Origin: Ectobius pallidus
Taxonomy: Eukaryota > Arthropoda > Insecta > Blattodea > Ectobiidae
NCBI GenBank assembly: GCA_964059195.1
Contig: CAXKWD010000009.1
Location: 150,841,890-150,905,889 of the forward strand
Direction of reading: 5' to 3'
Length of the DNA: 64,000 bases
Part shown: one piece after another, positions 23,490 through 33,793 of the stretch
How positions within the stretch are numbered: position 1 is the first letter of the stretch
Layout: each line of letters starts with the position of its first letter
The notes under the pieces: model-generated
What the model was told of the DNA's origin: nothing
What the model saw: the letters and a program-made list of their open reading frames with translations, nothing else
Databases searched by the model: none
Program-made: the position numbers and the translations under genes

Positions 23490-23561
23490 TCCGGCTTAGC
23501 TCAGTTGGTAGAGCATTGGCGCGAATAGCCAAAGGTCCTGGGTTCAAGTCCCAGTGTCGGA
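23490..23561 (+). tRNA. tRNA-Phe(GAA)-like module
   Basis: Acceptor TCCGGCT/TGTCGGA (6 of 7 pairs), D stem GCTC/GAGC, anticodon stem TTGGC/GCCAA with loop GCGAATA (GAA at 34-36), T stem CTGGG/CCCAG with loop TTCAAGT. Box A and B sequences are intact. Position 33 is C rather than the conserved U, as in the Asn-like module at 15937. A CCA tail is not encoded. Confidence 0.6.
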
Positions 23562-23803
23562 GGAATTTTTCTCCTATAATATTCTCATGTAATGTCCAAC
23601 AGAGACAATAATCTGTGGTTCATGAAAGCTTATACATCTATCTTGAATGTCAACTGTACAATAACAGTGGAAGCCCGGTCACAAAAATCACTAATTAGTG
23701 TGCCTCACAGTACTGCATATGACATAACTTGTCTGTCTGTGAGGTAGACCATTAGGGCAATCAGTCATAGGAGAGAGGTTCCTTCCGGCGCTGTGAATTG
23801 AAC

Positions 23804-23875
23804 TCCGGCTTAGCTCAGTTGGTAGAGCATTGGCGCGAATAGCCAAAGGTCCTGGGTTCAAGTCCCAGTGTCGGA
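23804..23875 (+). tRNA. tRNA-Phe(GAA)-like module, last of the array
   Basis: Same as 23490-23561. Followed by GAATTTTTCTCC and the right end of the insertion. Confidence 0.55.
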
Positions 23876-24311
23876 GGAATTTTTCTCCTATAATATTCTC
23901 ATAGTTTTTCAGAGCTAAAATAGCGTAAAATGTTATTTTAATTAGTTCAATATTTAAAAATTTTCCGGGGGTGAACCCCCGACTTAGGTAACAATTTCTT
24001 GTTTAAGTTGGCATATCTTAAGAGTATGGTAAATAAATTTCCTATCTAGTTTTTCAGGGCTAAAATAGCATAAAATGTGATTTTCATTAGTTCAGTATTC
24101 AAAAATTTTCCGGGGGTAACCCCCGACTTAGGTAACAATTTCTTGTTTAAGTTGGCATATCTTAGAGTATGGCAAACAAATTTAATAGCTTGTTTTTCAG
24201 AGCTAAAATAGCGTAAAATGTGATTTCAATTAGTTCATTACTTAAAACTTTTCTGGGGGTGGACCCCCGACTTAGGTAATGATTTCTTGTTTACGTTGGC
24301 ATGTCTTAGAG

Positions 24312-24579
24312 CAGCGTTTCTCAACCTTTTTGAACCCGAGGACCTCTAAAATGTCTAAAAACATTTACGGACCCCTAATTTACATCCCATTTTTAAAAGA
24401 AAACCTACATTCTTAATATTTGGGGTATTAATTATAGGTCATTATAACGAAATATGTGAAAAAAATTTATTTCTTTACTTTTCACTTGCTTTATGATATT
24501 TTTAAATTATGTCTGTGGACCATCTGCACCATCTTCGCGGACCACCGGTGGTCCGTGGACCATAGGTTGAGAAACGCTC
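24312..24579 (+). mobile_element. hAT MITE (CAGCGTTTCTCAACC ends), 8-bp TSD
   Basis: TCTTAGAG at 24304-24311 and 24580-24587. Inverted ends CAGCGTTTCTCAACC / GGTTGAGAAACGCTC. Other copies of the host repeat keep the uninterrupted CTTAGAGTATGGTAA. 268 bp, non-coding. Confidence 0.88.
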
Positions 24580-25048
24580 TCTTAGAGTATGGTAAATAAA
24601 TTTTCTAACTAGTTTTTCAGGGCTAAAATAGCATAAAATGTGATTTTCATTAGTTCAGTATTTAAAAATTTTCCGGGGGTGAACCCCCGACTTAGGTAAC
24701 AATTTCTTGTTTAAGTTGGCATATCTTAAGAGTATGTATGGTAAACAAATTTCCTAACTAGTTTTTCAGTGCTAAAATAGCGAAAAAAGTTATTTCAATT
24801 AGTTGAATATTTTAAAATTTTCTGGGCATGGACCCACGACCCCCCTTGCTTGGGGGGTATTCCAAACCCCCTGCCACTTCCAATCCTCCCCGAAATTATT
24901 TTCTGGCTACTTCATTGTTACACTTACATTATTATATTATTAATGTAATGTTACAAACTAACCCAAGAAGTTAAAGGAACACAAAATAAATTAACTAAAA
25001 ATTTGGCCCCCCCCTAGAAAATATCATATGGGCGCCCATGATTGTTAC

Positions 25049-25823
25049 ATAATGAGTAGGGCAAGGCATTTAATAACCTAAAAACAGTGAAAAAATTACC
25101 CGAAATTAAAAAAAGAAGTCCAATAATTTACCATTATTACTTATAATTAGTGTTTTAACTAATGAATTGCTAAAAGCAAAAAGTGAAAAAGAAATTCTTT
25201 CTGAACTGACATGAGTCATCTAAAAAGAAAGAAAAAATTCTTTATTGCTACAAGACACTTGCTGTGGTGTTTGAATAAATTTAACTATGAAACTATAAAA
25301 TGAACTATGAAAACTTGGCGGACATTCTCAAATAACGGTTATCTGTTGTCTGAAAGTACCGATTTGTACATGGAAAAGCTCCTCTCTACCTCAACTGAAA
25401 CATGACCTAAAAAATGCCAAAAATGACCTAACAATGCTATAAATGACTTAAAGATTGCCCAAAAAATTACCTATCTCTTGAAAATGATGAAAATGCAAAA
25501 TAAAGCCAAAAAATGAAAAAACAAATTGCCCTTATTTAATCAGTTATTTCATTATACACATTTATTTATATTTGAGCTATCTTTTATCCTTCATATGAAA
25601 GATGCAAAATCATTAAATGGCTTGCCCTAATTATGAGACGTTGAGAAGAACAGCTTTTTGTTTCTGATGAAGCTTCATATAGGAATTAATTTGGCTCTGT
25701 AATTAATACTGGTTTGAACTCAGACGTCTCAGATGATTGAAATGTTCCTTTTGTCTTCTGAAAGGTTGCCATTTCAGAGATACAAGATCTCATTGTAACT
25801 GACGAAAAACAAAAAAGGAAAAC
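25049..25823. other. Mitofusin intron, nothing recognised
   Basis: Very A-rich with repeated AAAATGACCTAA-like stretches (25395-25520); no gene or named element. Confidence 0.35.
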
Positions 25824-25838
25824 TATCAGTTTAAAATG

Positions 25839-26146
25839 GGGGTACGCCGTAGCGTAGTGGTCGAGGCGCTGCGCTACAGACCGGAAGGTCGCGGGTTCGA
25901 TTCCCGATGAGGTCGTTGGAGTTTTTCAATTGGCCTAATCCTTCTGGTGGCACTATGGCCCTGGGGTCGACTCAGCCTCTAACAGAAATGAGTACCAGGA
26001 GCAATCCTGGGGGTAAAGGCGGCCGGTGCGTAAGGCTGACAACCTTACCACCTCCAAGTGCCGAATGTCCAAAATCTAGGAGCCTCAACCTCCTGGAACC
26101 CTCTGGGCCTCCATGGCCTGTATAGGGATCACTTTACCTTTACCTT
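25839..26146 (+). mobile_element. tRNA-derived SINE, 308 bp, 15-bp TSD
   Basis: TATCAGTTTAAAATG at 25824-25838 and 26147-26161. The head has A box TAGCGTAGTGG and B box GGTTCGATTCC; the body is followed by an (ACCTTT)n tail. Well preserved, probably young. Related copies at 13768 and 40980. Confidence 0.9.
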
Positions 26147-26267
26147 TATCAGTTTAAAATGAATAGCAAAATAATCCATTCCCTTTCTTCACATATAGTC
26201 AATTCAACGTGCTCTGCCATCTGTTGGCAGAAAGCTGAAAATGATGCTGGTTATGATTATGTTTCAG

Positions 26268-26498
26268 TCTGTTGGACAACTGGCGCATGCACTGTGTAAG
26301 GAAAAACTCGGAGAGAGTCAACTGGTGCGAATATACTGGCCCAAGGACAAGTGTCTACTTCTTCGAGATGACGTCGTGTTTGTGGATTCTCCGGGTATTG
26401 ATGTATCACCAAACCTGGACGAGTGGATTGATCGACATTGTCTCGACGCAGATGTGTTCGTTCTGGTTGCAAATGCTGAATCCACTCTCATGCTTACG
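26268..26498 (+). CDS. Marf: Mitofusin exon, GTPase core with G3 motif
   Basis: The acceptor TATGTTTCAG ends at 26267; the donor ACG|GTAATA starts at 26499. It spans 77 codons in phase 0 (residues 164-240) and contains [15 protein letters not shown], the G3 motif DxxG at 203-206, followed by the [16 protein letters not shown] strand typical of mitofusins. A SINE with a 15-bp TSD (25839-26146) ends only about 120 bp upstream of the exon. Confidence 0.96.
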
Positions 26499-26635
26499 GT
26501 AATACTATTTGACTATCGTAATTAGGTAAAGTACAGTGATAGAATTGCTTATATCTTTTATTGCATGAAAAAGATATAAAAAAAGGAGAGGAAGGTGCCA
26601 GAGAACTTACCAAAATATCTTTTATTGTATTTCAG

Positions 26636-26743
26636 GAGAAGAACTTTTTCCACAAAGTTTCAACACGACTGTCAAAACCGAACATCTTCATTCTGAACAA
26701 TCGCTGGGATGCCTCTGCTTCAGAATCGGAATATCTAGATGAA
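26636..26743 (+). CDS. Marf: Mitofusin exon, GTPase G4 motif
   Basis: Acceptor TGTATTTCAG (to 26635), donor GAA|GTAAGT (26744). It spans 36 codons in phase 0 (residues 241-276), including [15 protein letters not shown], where NRWD is the mitofusin form of the G4 guanine-specificity motif. The preceding intron is only 137 bp. Its last 60 bp contain a short repeat also found at about 50.64 and 63.54 kb. Confidence 0.96.
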
Positions 26744-26995
26744 GTAAGTTGTTCTTATTTTACTTAATTATTATTATTATTTATCTGGTTTTACAATGTA
26801 TTCAATTTACATTTTCCAGTAACCCAAGATTACACATATAATTTAATTTTCTTTCTCCAGCGATCGAGCTAAACCACTTTTCTTTTACTTGCTCAGTATA
26901 ACATTTGGGTCAGGCTTCTGTTAGTAAGGCATGTCCACATATAGGGTGTAGTACTAACTCAGCTAATGTTTTGTTTTCCCGTCTTCTCTTTAAAG

Positions 26996-27016
26996 CACCG
27001 AAATGAGCAAACCGAG
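26996..27016 (+). CDS. Marf: Candidate 21-nt in-frame mitofusin microexon
   Basis: A perfect branch-point match TACTAAC (26952-26958) and a pyrimidine tract end in TTTAAAG at 26995, then 21 nt, then donor GAG|GTAAGA at 27017. It is phase 0 on both sides and open, and would insert HRNEQTE after residue 276, just behind the NRWD motif in the GTPase head. The gene reads through in frame without it (EYLDE|VRGQHMERAVDFL as in other mitofusins), so it would be an optional exon. The splice sites are seen; use is inferred. Confidence 0.55.
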
Positions 27017-27499
27017 GTAAGACCAGACTCCACTAATCTCTGCTTGTCGCTTATGTCTGTGTCTCACTTTGTTGCATGATGCGCACCGCTTCAGTATCTT
27101 GTATATAGAGGCAAGCCGATTCATTAGGTGTTATTTTTTTACTCGTGGCTGTACATTTACACATAATGGTATCAATACTGAATATCATGTGTTCGTAAAA
27201 TGCGTATTTGATATTAACCAATAACGTTTAGTCCAGTCACCAATGTTTATGTTATAATATGCTTGCAAGGATCGCATTTGATTGCATGGTATCAGTGTTC
27301 AGTGTCATCAGTATTCAACTTTGAAAATTGTCTTTTTAATCACTCTACATTCAAATAGTGTCAGTTTATAAATAAATTACGTTCTCTGAGAGTTATATAG
27401 AGTTATGTTAATCAACATTGCTAACCAGTAGAAGATTGCACTTAGAATTTGGAACAGTTTTAACATCTTGCAATATAAAATACTTCATATTTTGCCACA

Positions 27500-29223
27500 T
27501 CTATATTAATAAAAGGAAGTGTCTGTCTTTCCTTCTGTCTGTGTATCTGCGATGCCCAGCGAAATCTACTCAACGCAGAGATCTGAATTTTTAAACATAG
27601 GTGGACTGAAGGGTCGGAAAATGCATCTCGAAGCCGGAATTTTAATTTTCGCTTTCGTTTGTGAGTTATGAGTGAAAAACGGGCAGAAAACATGCATTTT
27701 TTGCGTTTTCGAAGCATTAGTTTTCAGTAATACATTTCAATGTCAAATCAATTACAGTTGGCTTTGGCTATTTTTGTCATACGCGATCGCTTGATTTTGT
27801 AAGTCGATCCTGGATGATTCATTTGTTTAGAATGTCAAGGCCCGCAGACATATGAAATTTTCAACCTACACAGAAGAGGGATAATCAATATAGGACTAAA
27901 TATGGTCAAACATTGTTCGATTTGAACGAAACTTGCTATACAGGGGTTTTCTGGGCTAAGGAACTCGAATCTGAGGTCGCTTTTACCAGGCGACGCTACC
28001 TAATTGTGGAATGCACTCCACATGATTTAGGTGTTAATAAATAGCCTATAATGATTTAACTATTATGCTCTTAATTTTTAACTTTTGAAATAATTGAATT
28101 GGTCATTTAAGAAAGGGCTTAATGACAGAAAAGATAACTTTTCAGGAGAAAGAAAAAACTGTTTATTTACAGAAACATTGACAGTTAGTAAATTCTTGCA
28201 TATGCAATGTCTTATTGTAGGTGTTTTTAGATCTCTACATGTGAAACAGAAATACACTGTGCTTACATGATGTATTATAGTAATTGAAAGTAATGGAATT
28301 GAACCCTTTCAAAAGTATATCCCTCACACAACATTGAAATTGTGCAAAAACACAGTTTTAAAATAAAATCAACTATTATGATTGATTTATGTAGCATTAA
28401 AATATGATATATGGACAACTTAATATCTTGAATACTAAATACAGTCCTACATCAATGAAAACATACAATAAATGTAAAATACTTTCTTCATTCGTCAGCT
28501 TCTTTGGTGCAAGTAGGCCATGTAAGAATATCTACATAGAAATGCTTATGTTCTTCTGGTATACGTTATAACACATTAGTTTTGACAAATCTTGCTTGGT
28601 GTTAATGGGAACATTATTTTCATAAGCACACTTTTGAGGAAGTTTCACAGTTGATGTTGCAGATATTTCACTTCAGAGGTGTGGCTGATATATATATCCC
28701 TAATGTATGTTGAAGCACAAATTTGTACTGGGTTCTTTGAATCATAATGACATTCATTAAACAGCTTAGGTTTCAGTCTTTTTGTAATAATTTTGCCACT
28801 ATGTTGAGACTTGTAGAATGTCATCAGCCAATACCAATAAGACTGTAAATCCTCCTTGTTTTGCTGAGTTGACAATGATTTGTACATATTCCCTGATAGA
28901 AAGAATTCTATCTAGCTTATAGACACATCTCTTGATTAAACCAAAATCAAGGAACAATGACCATAAGTCTTACATTCACTGCTAGGATTCAGGAAGGTTC
29001 AGTATTGAAAGGACTCCATTCTTGGAGTTGAGGCATTTCTAAACTGAATGGTATATTCAAGCTGCTGTAGAACTAACTTTAATAGGTGGAATTGGGTCTT
29101 TCTTTAACAGAATCGTGCATCTACCCCTGGTGAACCCATTTACCTCATAACATCCATTTTGAAAAAAAGTGTCATTGAGCCCTTTCTTAAATGACCGATT
29201 CAATTATCGCGGGCACATGCTAC
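27500..29223 (+). mobile_element. Second-family Helitron-like element with a nested TIR insertion
   Basis: Begins A|TCTATATTAATAAAAGGAAG, a Helitron-type 5' end, and runs through blocks shared with 5000-6103. After the nested element it resumes to TATCGCGGGCACATGCTAC, a decayed CTAG-type end. Confidence 0.55.
28101..29196 (+). mobile_element. TIR element nested in the Helitron-like copy
   Basis: The inverted ends GGTCATTTAAGAAAGGGCTT and its complement (29170-29196) agree over 27 positions with one mismatch. No ORF. The TSD is unclear (ATTGAATT left, ATTCAATT right offset by one). Confidence 0.6.
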
Positions 29224-29529
29224 TAAAGAATAAATTGCATTTTTTTTTAAATATTTGACCATGCATGAAAACTAAGTACCGTATATTGTTCTTGTAACAA
29301 TTCAGAAGATTCATAGACAATTTCACTCCTAGTGTCAAAACTTTGGGAGTAAAGAAACCGGCCAATGAACATAGCTTATCCTAGAACTCGTACAGTTCAC
29401 ACGTTTATTTTCAGTCTACTTCCTTGTCTACATTCGCAGATTTTTATATCAGTGCGTTTAGGGTGATTGGTTTCTACTTCAGTGCAGGAGTTAGTCCAAA
29501 ATTGACCGTTAATGTATTTGGTATTAATT

Positions 29530-29674
29530 CAATTAAAAGATGTTTAAAAAAAAATTATTACTAAGACAGTGGATAAAGGTTATAGAACACACAACGTTAA
29601 CCTTTATCCACTGTCTTAGTAATAATTTTTTTAAATGTCTTTTAATTGTGTTTGACACAGTGGAATTCAGGATC
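29530..29674. mobile_element. Small palindromic insertion with Penelope-type end sequence
   Basis: Arms around a TAGAACACACAACGT centre (29583-29597) match over about 55 bp, then a one-sided tail (TTTGACACAGTGGAATT) similar to 35450-35470. Possible short TSD AATTCAAT (29526, 29675). Confidence 0.55.
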
Positions 29675-29689
29675 AATTCAATCCTTAGA

Positions 29690-30927
29690 AGGTTTTCCGC
29701 CTATATACTAGTGTTATCTTACCACATTAACGAACCTAAGTCCGAATTTGCCAAGATTTGTGATGTATATATATCAATTTTATTATAGATTCTTGTACAT
29801 AAAATAATAGTATAATGTTTAGTGTCTAATTTATTATATCCCTTCTTAACTCAAAATTGTAGTTTAAAATTTTTACACTTATTGAGTTGGATTCAAAGTT
29901 TAAAAATATCTTAGTATAAATTTGCTTGTTTATATTGATAAAAGGACATTATGTCATTCTAAAAATACTTGTCTTACAAAGACTCAATTTATAATTCATT
30001 CAATTTTTAAAAAATGATTTCTAAAATTTATATACTGTATTAAGTACAATTACCTTACAATAAATACAATAATACAATACAATAATAGTACAATTACAAT
30101 TCTCTCCAGTTAATATATTACATTAGGTTAAAAGATTTAAATTATTTCAGTATACTTGTCCTATTTACAATTATTTTGAGTTAATCATAAAACTCTTGTC
30201 TATAAAAACTGTATATACATTCAAATTTGAGAGTAATTTTCTTTTTACTCAAGTCTAAAATTATAAAAATATATGTTTGTTTCGTAACAAGTCTTATTGT
30301 AATTTACACTTATTTTCTCATTTGTAAGCAGATGATATATAGCGTTTATTTGTTGTACCAGTCTAAAATTATAAAATACCTGTTTGTTTCGTTACAAGTC
30401 TTATTGCAATTAACACTTATTTTCTTTCTTGTACGCAGATGATTTTATAGCGTTTTTTGTTGCACAACCCACAAATTCTTATCAGATTCGGCCTTTTTGT
30501 CGTATTATTGGTATTAATTGTTCTCTTTTACGCGCTCTAGCTTTAATTGTTTTATGGGATTCTTTGGCCACCGAATTTTCATGAGTGACTGATTGATTAA
30601 CTGTGGTTATTACCAATAATAAAATGAGAAATCTTTTGTATTAAATAGTTCTAGCCCAAAATATTGTCAATTTACACTCGTAAAAAAACACTATTTTTGT
30701 TTGTGTGTGTGTGTGTAAGTACATTTTTAAGATTCTTTAAGTATAGTGTGTATTATATCCAGTAGAGGGTTTTATTTTCAAATCTTTAATAGAATCTCTT
30801 AAATTAGCTAGAGCTTCAGTAAGTCGACTTAACTGGAATTATTTGCATGTTTTTGTGTTGAGTAAGTATTGTAGTCTTGAAGTATTCTGTTCTAATTGTA
30901 TATAGACCTAAAAGTGGTTGAGAAAAA
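29690..30927. other. Mitofusin intron, AT-rich, internal direct repeat
   Basis: A block of about 95 bp (GTCTAAAATTATAAAA...TTTGTTTCGT...CAAGTCTTATTG) occurs at 30252-30345 and again at 30361-30450. A (GT)n run is at 30699-30716. Nothing else recognised. Confidence 0.5.
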
Positions 30928-30942
30928 CATGGGAGTTAATAT

Positions 30943-31365
30943 ATAGAATTTTAGAAAGTTTATACAGGGAAGTTAATATTACGAAAAAATAATATTGAGA
31001 TAGATCCATACACTGCTTCCCTTATTTTAATTACTAACCTGAACCCAGGTTTCAGTGAGCCTTCCCACCATGTTCACCAGTTATACTCCATCTGACTGTT
31101 GGTCTTCATCAGCATCCTCTCGTGGGCTTTTGATGAACTTCTTGACGAGGTCATTTTCCGAGGGAAAATGACCTCGTCAAGAAGTTGAGGGAAAATGACC
31201 TCGTCAAGAAGTTCATCAAAAGCCCACGAGAGGATGCTGATGAAGACCAACAGTCAGATGGAGTATAACTGGTGAACATGGTGGGAAGGCTCACTGAAAC
31301 CTGGGTTCAGGTTAGTAATTAAAATAAGGGAAGCAGTGTATGGATCTATATCAATATTATTTTTT
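30943..31365. mobile_element. Palindromic insertion, 15-bp TSD
   Basis: CATGGGAGTTAATAT flanks it (30928-30942, 31366-31380). About 40 bp of left tail, then arms 30984-31159 and 31163-31365 that pair almost fully. The right arm has a 27-bp tandem duplication (GAGGGAAAATGACCTCGTCA...). In a mitofusin intron. Confidence 0.8.
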
Positions 31366-31681
31366 CATGGGAGTTAATATTTCAATTATTGCAAAATGTT
31401 TTGAAATGTAATGTTATCATAAATGCAGTGCCATCAAGAATTCGTTTTGCAACTCTTCTGCACACAAGAATCCACTAAGAAACAGAATTCAGTTGGCAGT
31501 GCTTAATTCTGCTACAATCAATTATAAAGTAAGAAATAAAAGTAACATAAGACTCACCTATTTAAAGAAGATGTTAAAAATGTTTACAGTTTTCTTCAAG
31601 TCACATATTCACATGCTTTAATTTATTTTAAAAAAACTTTAAAGATTTAGTTTATTTACATATTGCAGTTTTCGACCGCTT

Positions 31682-32118
31682 ACTGGTCGGGAAGAACATA
31701 ATCTGAGAGTGTTTGAAAACAGGGTGCTTAGGAAAGTATTTGGGCCTAAGGAAGATGAAAACGGTGACTGGAGAAAACTGCATTACAACGAGATTCATAA
31801 CCTGTACTCATCACCGGATATAGTAAGGGTAATTAAATCATGGAGGATGAAATGTGGGAGGAAAGACATATCTCAAAAGTATTGTATGGGAGACCCGAAG
31901 GAAAGAGATGATGTGGAAGACCTAGATGTAGGTGGGAGGACAATATTAAGATAGATTTAAGGGAAGTAGGATTTGAGAGGGATGGTTGGATGGAGTTAGC
32001 ATAGAACAGGGTTGAATGGCGGGCTCAGGTAAGCGCGGCAACGAACCTTCGGGTTCCATAAAATAGATAATATTCCTTTAGCTTACTGAAGAATTGTCTA
32101 TTGCCATTGAGTAATTAA
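31682..32118 (+). mobile_element. RTE-like LINE 3' end (family 2)
   Basis: Frame LRVFENRVLRKVFGPKEDEN...HNLYSSPDIVRVIKSWRMK is the RTE-type tail; it is broken by frameshifts after 31954. The 3' end is GCCATTGAGTAATTAAG. Related copies at 55852 (+) and 47961 (-). Confidence 0.7.
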
Positions 32119-32386
32119 GAGTAAGTATTGCATTTTTTGACTCGCACACAACAATAGTTAACATGGCTTACTCTGGTATACCTGCTATGAGTCTGAAAGG
32201 AAGGTAGAAAGAAATACCAGCATAACGAGAGCTAAGGAGAGACTTATTGATGGCACTGTACATTCACTCCTGTAAATATGAACATGCTCATTCCTAGAGT
32301 TGTGATGCCCAAAATCCCAACGAGAAGCCATTTTGCATGTTTTATTGCATTGTGAATATTACTGATATAAGTGATATTGCTGACAG

Positions 32387-32540
32387 GTGCGGGGTCAACA
32401 CATGGAGCGAGCTGTGGATTTCCTGGTCAAAGAGTTGAAAGTGTGCACTCAGAAGGAAGCCAATGGGAGAATTTTCTTTGTGTCTGCAAAGGAAGCCCTT
32501 CAAGCTCGACTCCAGGAACAGAAAGGCCAGCCTGCTCACA
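32387..32540 (+). CDS. Marf: Mitofusin exon, end of GTPase domain
   Basis: Acceptor TTGCTGACAG (to 32386), donor CACA|GTAAGT (32541). It spans 51 codons plus one base, residues 277-327, including QHMERAVDFLVKELKVC and the conserved FFVSAKEALQAR segment (G5-like region) that closes the GTPase fold. It is preceded by a 5.6 kb intron containing the microexon candidate, a Helitron and two palindromic or LINE insertions. Confidence 0.95.
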
Positions 32541-33001
32541 GTAAGTTGCTGCTTCTCAAACATACAAAGTTAGATTAGATACATATGCTATGAACTTTTC
32601 TTTAATTCTTTATCTGCAATTGCCATCACTATAACAACAGTAATATTTGCTTAAATTAGTCCATTTAGATAAAAGAATTATGAAATATCAGTAGATTGAC
32701 AGAATTTGGGTGACCAACTTTTGAACATGAAAATATGGGCAATTGGGTCATGACATTTTTCAGGATTTAAATCTTGCATTAATTTGTTGAATGGTTTATA
32801 TTTTAAATATCAACATGTTAATCAAAATAAATAGCATGTAAAACCATTTGAAATATTCATATTTGTGATAACAGTGATTCTTGTGGTGAGGGAAGTGTAA
32901 GTTTGGTGTCCTAGAAAGTCACGGAATTTTATTTTGAAATTTCAGTGGACATCCTGATTAAATATGTATTTTTTGTTTAAGTTGGAATGGCTTAGCTTAT
33001 A

Positions 33002-33469
33002 CAGGGTCTTTATTATAAGTTGAGACGGGGCGACCGGTGTTTTCACTCTCCGCTACGGAGTCCGCATTAGCCGCGGGTGGCACGCGCGCGGCTTCCCTGC
33101 TTAAAGTGTAGGCTATATAAAGTATTACATCTTACCTTATAACATATGTTGGAAGTGTCGTCCTTCCTGTGTTATACAGGCATTGTATCTGGAAACCACA
33201 TTCTGGCTGACGCGAGTGAGTTTATCGAACAAATCCTCACACATTGGAGGAGCTGAAAGAAAACATTACGAATGAAATTAGGGGCATTACAGTGGATGAA
33301 CTCACTCGCGTCAGCCAGAATGTGGTTTCCAGATACAATGCCTGTATAACAAAGGAAGGACGACACTTCCAACATATGTTATAAGGTAACCTATAAAGCC
33401 TACACTTTAAGCAGGGAAGCCGTGTGCATGCCGCCCGCAGCTAATGCGGACTCCGTAGCGGAGACCCTG
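33002..33469. mobile_element. TA-flanked foldback DNA element with transposase C-terminal remnant
   Basis: TA at 33000-33001 and 33470-33471; ends CAGGGTCT/AGACCCTG. Long inverted arms (left arm with about 46 extra bp). A frame near 33240-33375 ends VDELTRVSQNVVSRYNACIT then KEGRHFQHM, typical of mariner/Tc1-group transposase C-termini. It interrupts a copy of the 22.1-25.0 kb tandem repeat. Confidence 0.7.
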
Positions 33470-33471
33470 TA

Positions 33472-33640
33472 GTAAACATATTTGCTAACTAGTTTTTCAG
33501 TGCTAAAATAGTGTAAAATGTTATTTTCATTAGTTAAATTTTTAAAACTTTTCCAGGGGTATTCCATACCCCCCCCCCCAGAACCCCCCGGCACTTCTGA
33601 CCCTCCCCGAAATCATTTTCTGGCTACGCCACTAACATGA
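33472..33640 (+). repeat. Fragment of the 22.1-25.0 kb hAT-like element
   Basis: GCTAACTAGTTTTTCAGTGCTAAAATAG, then a C-rich run and CCTCCCCGAAATCATTTTCT, matching 24745-24905. Continued on the left by 32972-33001. Confidence 0.65.
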
Positions 33641-33793
33641 ACAATAAGGTTACATGGCCTACTATGAGCTTGAAAGGAAGATAGGGAGAAATACCAACCT
33701 TTGTCTGCATGGCTGTAATATTTCTAACATTTTGCTTATCTGCATGCAAGTCACTGGATAATCAGGAGTTTGCTGTGTTTGCTTGTTTCACAG

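Larger units (their letters stand above)
22607..23901. mobile_element. Array of tRNA-Phe-like units, head-to-head plus tandem, 12-bp TSD
   Basis: TAGTTTTTCAGA flanks the whole array (22595-22606, 23902-23913); the host repeat's other copies (for example 24050) show the unbroken site. Inside: one - strand unit with tRNA, one truncated - strand unit without it, then + strand units with a 314-bp period, each starting with the tRNA-like module. The array ends 26 bp after the last tRNA. It appears to have arrived as one insertion. Confidence 0.8.
22119..25040 (+). mobile_element. hAT-like TIR element with internal tandem repeats and two nested insertions
   Basis: ATTGTTAC (8 bp) flanks it at 22111-22118 and 25041-25048. 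The ends are CAAGGGCGCCCATA / TATGGGCGCCCATG. The inside is made of repeats of about 135 bp (CTAAAATAGCGTAAAATGTG; TTTTCCGGGGGTGAACCCCC; TTTCTTGTTTAAGTTGGCAT) at 22500-22606, 23902-24311 and 24580-24860. An 8-bp duplication and CA...TG ends fit hAT. No transposase seen. Confidence 0.7.

Noticed and set aside
22686..23875. A cluster of working tRNA-Phe genes
   Set aside because: Same C33 defect, units embedded in a repeated 314-bp element with TSD; kept as tRNA-like only.
33172..33375. Small - strand ORF (67 codons) as a gene
   Set aside because: It lies across the inverted arms of a TA-flanked element and is the complement of a transposase remnant.
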